A stretch of DNA of 64,000 nt from Takakia lepidozioides (Eukaryota; Streptophyta; Takakiopsida; Takakiales; Takakiaceae). Positions 60,130 to 64,000 of this stretch are shown here, piece after piece. The translations under genes and the position numbers were made by a program. Under the pieces are notes generated by a model, which worked only from the letters and a program-made list of their open reading frames with translations, searched no databases and was not told the DNA's origin. The stretch is taken from positions 496,001 to 560,000 of the forward strand of contig CM060732.1 in assembly GCA_030704615.1 (NCBI GenBank), given 5' to 3'. Every line of letters begins with the position of its first letter. Position 1 is the stretch's first letter.

Positions 60130-60685
60130 CTGACCACAAGCAACCTACGGTGAACTGTGGTATCTTCCACATTTATGTGGAATGTCCTACAACGTAGGCC
60201 GTAGTATATTTCACACCCGCTATGGTCTTCTCCACAGTTATGTGGAATGACCTACAGTATAGGCAATAAAATACTCCACACCCACACCAAGAGTTGCTCC
60301 AAAATATGCCACGTGTCGCCCTGCCAAAAATACATGTGATGCCCATACCGTTGCCCAGATGTCGTCAAGCCATGGTGACAGGCTGTCGCATAATTTTCCC
60401 GTAGGTGTGGACAAGTCCACACCCTTTGTACGTTTAGGATCCACGTGGCGGTGTTCGCCAAAGCACACGTCGCCCGTGGAAAAAGCCATTCACCCCGTGA
60501 AAAAAACCACCTGTGGATTCAGCCACCCATGGACTTTTCCACAGGGCCACCCGAGAGCCAGGCCGTCCACGGGGTGTCCGAAAGCACTAGTCGTTTCTTA
60601 CACCCACGACAGGTGTGGATTGCAGCTGATTCCACAGCAAAAAGTGTGGAAAAAGCCGTGGAAATAGCCGGTTTCTCTTCTAGTG
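60130..60685 (-). repeat. CACTA right terminal and subterminal region
   Basis: Many GTGTGGA / TCCACAC motifs occur, including a palindrome GGTGTGGAC-AA-GTCCACACC near 60403 and a repeated TTCTTCCACA..TTATGTGGAATG unit near 60161 and 60226. It ends in the inverted terminal repeat. Confidence 0.85.
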
Positions 60686-61260
60686 AATCATCAACAACCA
60701 TCAGTCCAATCCAAGACAAACCACGAAGAAAACACCAACGGAAGAAAATCAAGCACATCCAGAAAAGGGATGAGGTCTACTCAAAACCGTTACCAGAAGC
60801 TAAATGCTTCTTGGTAAGCGCGGGCCCAGCAATTAAAGCTAACTGCGCTTTAAACCTAGGAGGACAGCATGACAGAATTACCTCCACGAGAACCTCGAGA
60901 GAAGATAGAGTGGAAGCCCACAGAGGAGAACCCCTATTTAAATCCAGAAACGAACCCCACACCTCCTTTTCCGCAAACTGGAAATTGTCGTCTACACAAC
61001 TTCCAATGTGCTTCATACTGTTCTTGATACAGGAATTGGTGCTCCAATTCCTTACAACAACAGCAAAACGAAGGGAAATGGCAGGCACCAAACGGAAGAC
61101 ACCAAGTTCTTATGCGTAGGTGAATTTCAAAATCAGCCCGGCGTTGCGGAAAATCGAGCAAGACACAGAGACACAGGAGACGTTGGACAGTCTTGGCGTG
61201 CGGTACTTTGTCACCACGCTGGACTAGAACCTTAACCACGACGATCTGTGCAGGGAGTTC
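60686..61260 (+). other. Retroelement-derived sequence downstream of the CACTA insertion
   Basis: It continues the interrupted sequence right of the AAT target duplication. An open frame crosses from the CACTA end to 61119 with a Lys/Arg-rich segment (PRRKHQRKKIKH), but it has no recognisable domain. Confidence 0.35.
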
Positions 61261-61701
61261 TTGGAGAACTACAACACCAGCACTCGAAGCACAAACGTCC
61301 GTGACACACATATTCTATTGACGGAGAAGTACTTGGTGGAAGTGTTTCACCTTCCCAGTCTGGACGTACTGGCGCACAGCGGCAAATCACCAAGGTTTGT
61401 AATTGCGAACCTGTTTGAGAATCTCAACCAAGCCGATCAGGGCTACACATGCAGTCACAACAAAAACCCCGGCTTTAAGAAGATAGCCCCGGTACTTAGC
61501 ACATTGCTTTGCCTCAGGCAAAACCATAGCTATTGCACCAAGGAGCTAATCGACCAAGTGTTGATTTGCCTCAATGGGCAAATCATGAATTGGGCAGGCT
61601 TCTTATTGAAGAAGTTGACCCAAGAATTAACCAGGTTGACAAAGAAGAAGAAGGAAGTGGCGGTTACCATGGTTACTCCCCTGTTACTCCAAATGATTTG
61701 A
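61261..61701 (+). CDS. Retroelement-like ORF, function unknown
   Basis: A 146-codon frame includes RDTHILLTEKYLVEVFHLPS and ends with a Lys-rich tail. It reads like a structural or regulatory ORF of a plant retroelement and overlaps no other good frame. The next frame begins seven bases later, so a single frameshift could have split one protein. It could be gag- or env-like; I cannot tell. Confidence 0.4.
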   Translation: MENYNTSTRSTNVRDTHILLTEKYLVEVFHLPSLDVLAHSGKSPRFVIANLFENLNQADQGYTCSHNKNPGFKKIAPVLSTLLCLRQNHSYCTKELIDQVLICLNGQIMNWAGFLLKKLTQELTRLTKKKKEVAVTMVTPLLLQMI

Positions 61702-61707
61702 CACACT

Positions 61708-62406
61708 GTGCACTTGATACCCAAAGACCAAACAACGTTGGGAATCATGCAGCGGGCAGATACGATGGAGGAGGAAGGAAGTGAGACGGCAGCAGGTCAA
61801 GAGGAAGAAAGACAACAATTAGAGGAAGAGGGCGGACTTGCAAAGAGAGCCCGGATCGACGAAGCAACCATGAGTGCAATGGCAGAAAACATCTTCAACT
61901 CAACGGCTGATTCCACACTACAGAGAGAAAGAGAGAATCAACAGCCAGAAAGAGGGGTCCAGCCGCAGGCCAATGAAGCAACACCCATGGAAATTGGTCA
62001 TGCCAACACCAAAATCCATCAAACAACACCTGCAGAGGTCACACAACGAGCAACAGAGGAGGGAGCCATAGTGGTGCAGCAACAGCAGGTGGTGCAAGAG
62101 GCACAAAGTCAGCAGCAACAAGACAATAATTCCAATTTGGAATTACTACTCGCACAACAAGTCTTGGATACAACAGCATGGGACACGGGTTTGGAAGAAA
62201 CGCCACAGAATGTAATTCTGCAGGCAATGCAAGCGTTGGGTCAAGTAACGGCCTACATGGATAGGGCCAAGGATTACGTAAGCCCGGAGAACCTTAGCAT
62301 GATCATGGACCACCGTCTGGCAATTCCAAGAACCTCTGAAAGAATTGTTTGGACAATCTTTCTTTCTCAGTTTCACAGGGAATTTGATTCACATCAAATT
62401 CCTTGA
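61708..62406 (+). CDS. Gln/Glu-rich retroelement-like ORF
   Basis: A 232-codon frame with Glu/Gln-rich coiled-coil-like stretches (TAAGQEEERQQLEEEGG; QQQQVVQEAQSQQQQDN) and a KRARID nuclear-signal-like patch. The first in-frame Met after 61741 is a likely start if it is independent of the preceding ORF. No named domain is visible. Confidence 0.4.
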   Translation: MHLIPKDQTTLGIMQRADTMEEEGSETAAGQEEERQQLEEEGGLAKRARIDEATMSAMAENIFNSTADSTLQRERENQQPERGVQPQANEATPMEIGHANTKIHQTTPAEVTQRATEEGAIVVQQQQVVQEAQSQQQQDNNSNLELLLAQQVLDTTAWDTGLEETPQNVILQAMQALGQVTAYMDRAKDYVSPENLSMIMDHRLAIPRTSERIVWTIFLSQFHREFDSHQIP

Positions 62407-62544
62407 TTCTCGCTCACCCGCATCAGCAGACTATGTCTGCCTGCACAATCAAACCCAGTGTGAAAAAATGAAAGACAGGGTCCTCACGACAATGAGTGTA
62501 ATGTGAATTCGTAGTAAAATATGGTGAATGTACAGAGAACTCAC

Positions 62545-63886
62545 TTGTTTATATCATGCATGGCTGTTAGCAGCTGGGTGTAGTTCCCACTGGGATCCAA
62601 AACGCATGCCGCAACTGAGTAGTGCCAGTCTTTCTCCTCTTGATGCATATTGGCGATGTACTCCATCCAAGCAAGCAGGCGGTGGTTCCCGTCCCAAACA
62701 AAGAACATCTTGATACTGTACACCTGCAACTCGGGACTCCTGGACAGAGACTGTTCGAACTCCAAATTCACTTCCTTCCACCACTCATCCCACTTGCCAA
62801 TGATCTCCTTGTCAACCACTTTCTCGTTTCCATTGGAATCACCTACTGAAACATAAAACACTGGGGTTCCAAACACATACCCGTGCACAAAATCTCCCTG
62901 GAGTTTCCTGATACCCCCCGTCAAGGCAGGACGAACAGCGGGCATTGAGATCATCCTGCAGCTCGGGTATCATTAGGTTTGCCTCCATAACCATCATGGA
63001 CCGGATTACTTGTTCTGATTTCACCTTGGACCCCGACCTGATCTTGATGGCCATGCCCTTGTAATCCATATCAGTGTCCTGCACTTCTGTCTGGACAGTT
63101 TGCGCCACACCAGGTTCTTTGCCCTTCCTCCTCCTCTTCTGCTCGACACAAGAAACAGGTGAGAAATGCTAGCTTTAGCTTCCAACAGTGAAAACTCCCA
63201 TTCAAATATAGGTTACTTCCAGACTCAGAAATCAGGCTTGCGTCAACGCAAGCCTGATATGGAGGTCTTGCAAGCACCCATATGCAACTCATTCCGAGAG
63301 TGGAAATCATGCAAATGGGGAAGAACCAATGTCTGAGCTCCATTCTTTCGTCAACGCAAGCATGTACCGACTTCGAAACATACTCTTTCATAGTGTTCCT
63401 CCTCTCTTACTCACACATCATGAATCCCATACAAGATCTGCCACTCAGTGGCTTAAGCTACTAATTCTGCGCCTCCACTTCAGGCTTGCATCAACACAAG
63501 CATGATTTGGAGGTCTGAAAAAAGTCATTGTTTTGCTACTTTCATTATGAGAGAGGGCCCTTGCTTCAGTCCAGATAACCAAGTTGATTCAGAAAAATGG
63601 GAAATGTGAAGCCGCTGGAGACCTCCGAAACAGGCTTGCGTCACCGCAAGCCTGGTGCTGCTCTCTCAAACCTGGTATCCTGCACTCTCTTACTTCTCTA
63701 TGCGAACACATCTAATGCAAAAGAGAAAGAGTTTCAGGATTTCGTTGACACAACCTTGGACAGCGCACTCCAAAATAGATGTGAGAAGCATGAACAAACC
63801 TCTACCGGGTTCTCGCCTTGGCCTGTTGGTGCAGATCCGTCCCTTCTGTTGCCCTTCTCCATCGCCGCCACCTGGTTTCGGAGAGA
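62545..63886 (-). pseudogene. Second ParB/Srx-like paralogue, truncated and frameshifted
   Basis: A minus-strand exon (63138-62545) encodes a basic KRRRKGKEPG start, a segment matching IPxCRMxSxP of the first gene, FFVWDGNHRLLAWMEYIAN, and the end DINK. The donor is GTGAGT in phase 2, the same position and phase as intron 2 of the first gene. One extra base near 62944-62953 (GAGCTGCAGG) shifts the frame just before MISMPAVRPAL. A possible upstream exon is 63886-63806 (SLRNQVAAMEKGNRRDG), phase 0. No methyltransferase-like exons follow; retroelement sequence ends at about 62406 instead. The copy is therefore broken. Confidence 0.75.
63231..63654. repeat. Palindrome family F2, four copies
   Basis: The best copy (63231-63258) has 13-bp arms ATCAGGCTTGCGT / ACGCAAGCCTGAT around CA. 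Looser copies are centred near 63352, 63492 and 63642, all with a CA centre. They fall within the putative intron of the second ParB-like paralogue (63139-63805). Confidence 0.85.
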
Positions 63887-64000
63887 CTGCATACGAGCAG
63901 AATGGTTACACCTGAATCAAATGAAAGAGCTTTGTTTCACTTGTAGGAAAATGGTGTAAAGGTCTTCTCACCGCGATGGCTACGGCTTCTTCTTGTGCTT

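Larger units (their letters stand above)
54241..60685. mobile_element. CACTA (EnSpm/CMC) transposon carrying PPR sequence
   Basis: The left end is CACTAGAAGAGAAACCGGCT and the right end is its exact inverted copy; the match extends to 28 of 29 bases. Both ends are flanked by AAT (54238-54240 and 60686-60688), the 3-bp duplication expected for this superfamily. Subterminal regions are full of GTGTGGA / TCCACAC motifs in both orientations. No transposase is visible, so it is non-autonomous. The interior holds duplicated PPR sequence and tandem non-coding units. It is inserted just downstream of the Ty3 pol ORF. Confidence 0.93.

Noticed and set aside
54241-60685. LTRs of the Ty3 element
   Set aside because: The shared terminal sequence is inverted, starts CACTA and has a 3-bp duplication, which fits a CACTA transposon and not direct LTRs.
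63597-63959. Plus-strand 120-aa frame
   Set aside because: It runs across an F2 palindrome and opposite a possible exon of the ParB-like paralogue; no motif.

Overview
The window is nuclear DNA of a streptophyte, most likely a seed-free land plant with a large, transposon-rich genome. The evidence is spliceosomal GT-AG introns, a 20-exon DICER-LIKE 1 gene, PLS-type pentatricopeptide (PPR) sequence, and Ty3, CACTA, MULE and SINE elements. I cannot fix the species. About a quarter of the window is DCL1; most of the rest is mobile or repeated DNA, much of it decayed.

Layout. 0.4-2.4 kb: a hypothetical coding segment (-) and a first array of palindromes. 2.4-7.8 kb: an intact-looking 10-exon gene (-) joining a ParB/Srx-like 'DGNHR' domain to a DNA-methyltransferase-like C-terminus. 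8.0-9.65 kb: a second palindrome array of 31 units with an almost exact 53-bp period. 9.9-13.7 kb: a MULE-type transposase with a SWIM zinc finger, broken by one frameshift. 14.5-18.8 kb: a decayed Ty3/gypsy-like element (-) carrying a C5-cytosine methyltransferase and lacking a visible reverse transcriptase. 19.2-19.9 kb: GC-rich imperfect palindromes. 20.8-36.6 kb: a SINE, then DCL1 with a second SINE in its last intron. 37-51.8 kb: dispersed repeats, coiled-coil exons, an rve-type transposase relic, a foldback element, further palindrome families, and LINE and chromodomain scraps. 51.86-54.24 kb: a 5'-truncated Ty3 pol. 54.241-60.685 kb: a CACTA element with a 3-bp target duplication (AAT), inserted just after that pol and carrying duplicated PPR sequence. 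60.7-62.4 kb: retroelement-like ORFs. 62.5-63.9 kb: a broken paralogue of the ParB-like gene with a different palindrome family in its intron.

How the parts may relate. The ParB/methyltransferase-like gene is flanked by the arrays and has one palindrome in each of three introns and none in its exons. Each palindrome has the centre GGYRCC (CG, TG, CA or TA) between conserved arms. The 53-bp spacing is five helical turns, and five spacer classes recur in order. A palindrome-binding ParB-like protein acting on phased sites is a hypothesis that fits this layout. The second, broken paralogue sits with its own palindrome family. Several unrelated palindrome families elsewhere in the window mean a general palindrome-spreading process must be considered as the alternative.
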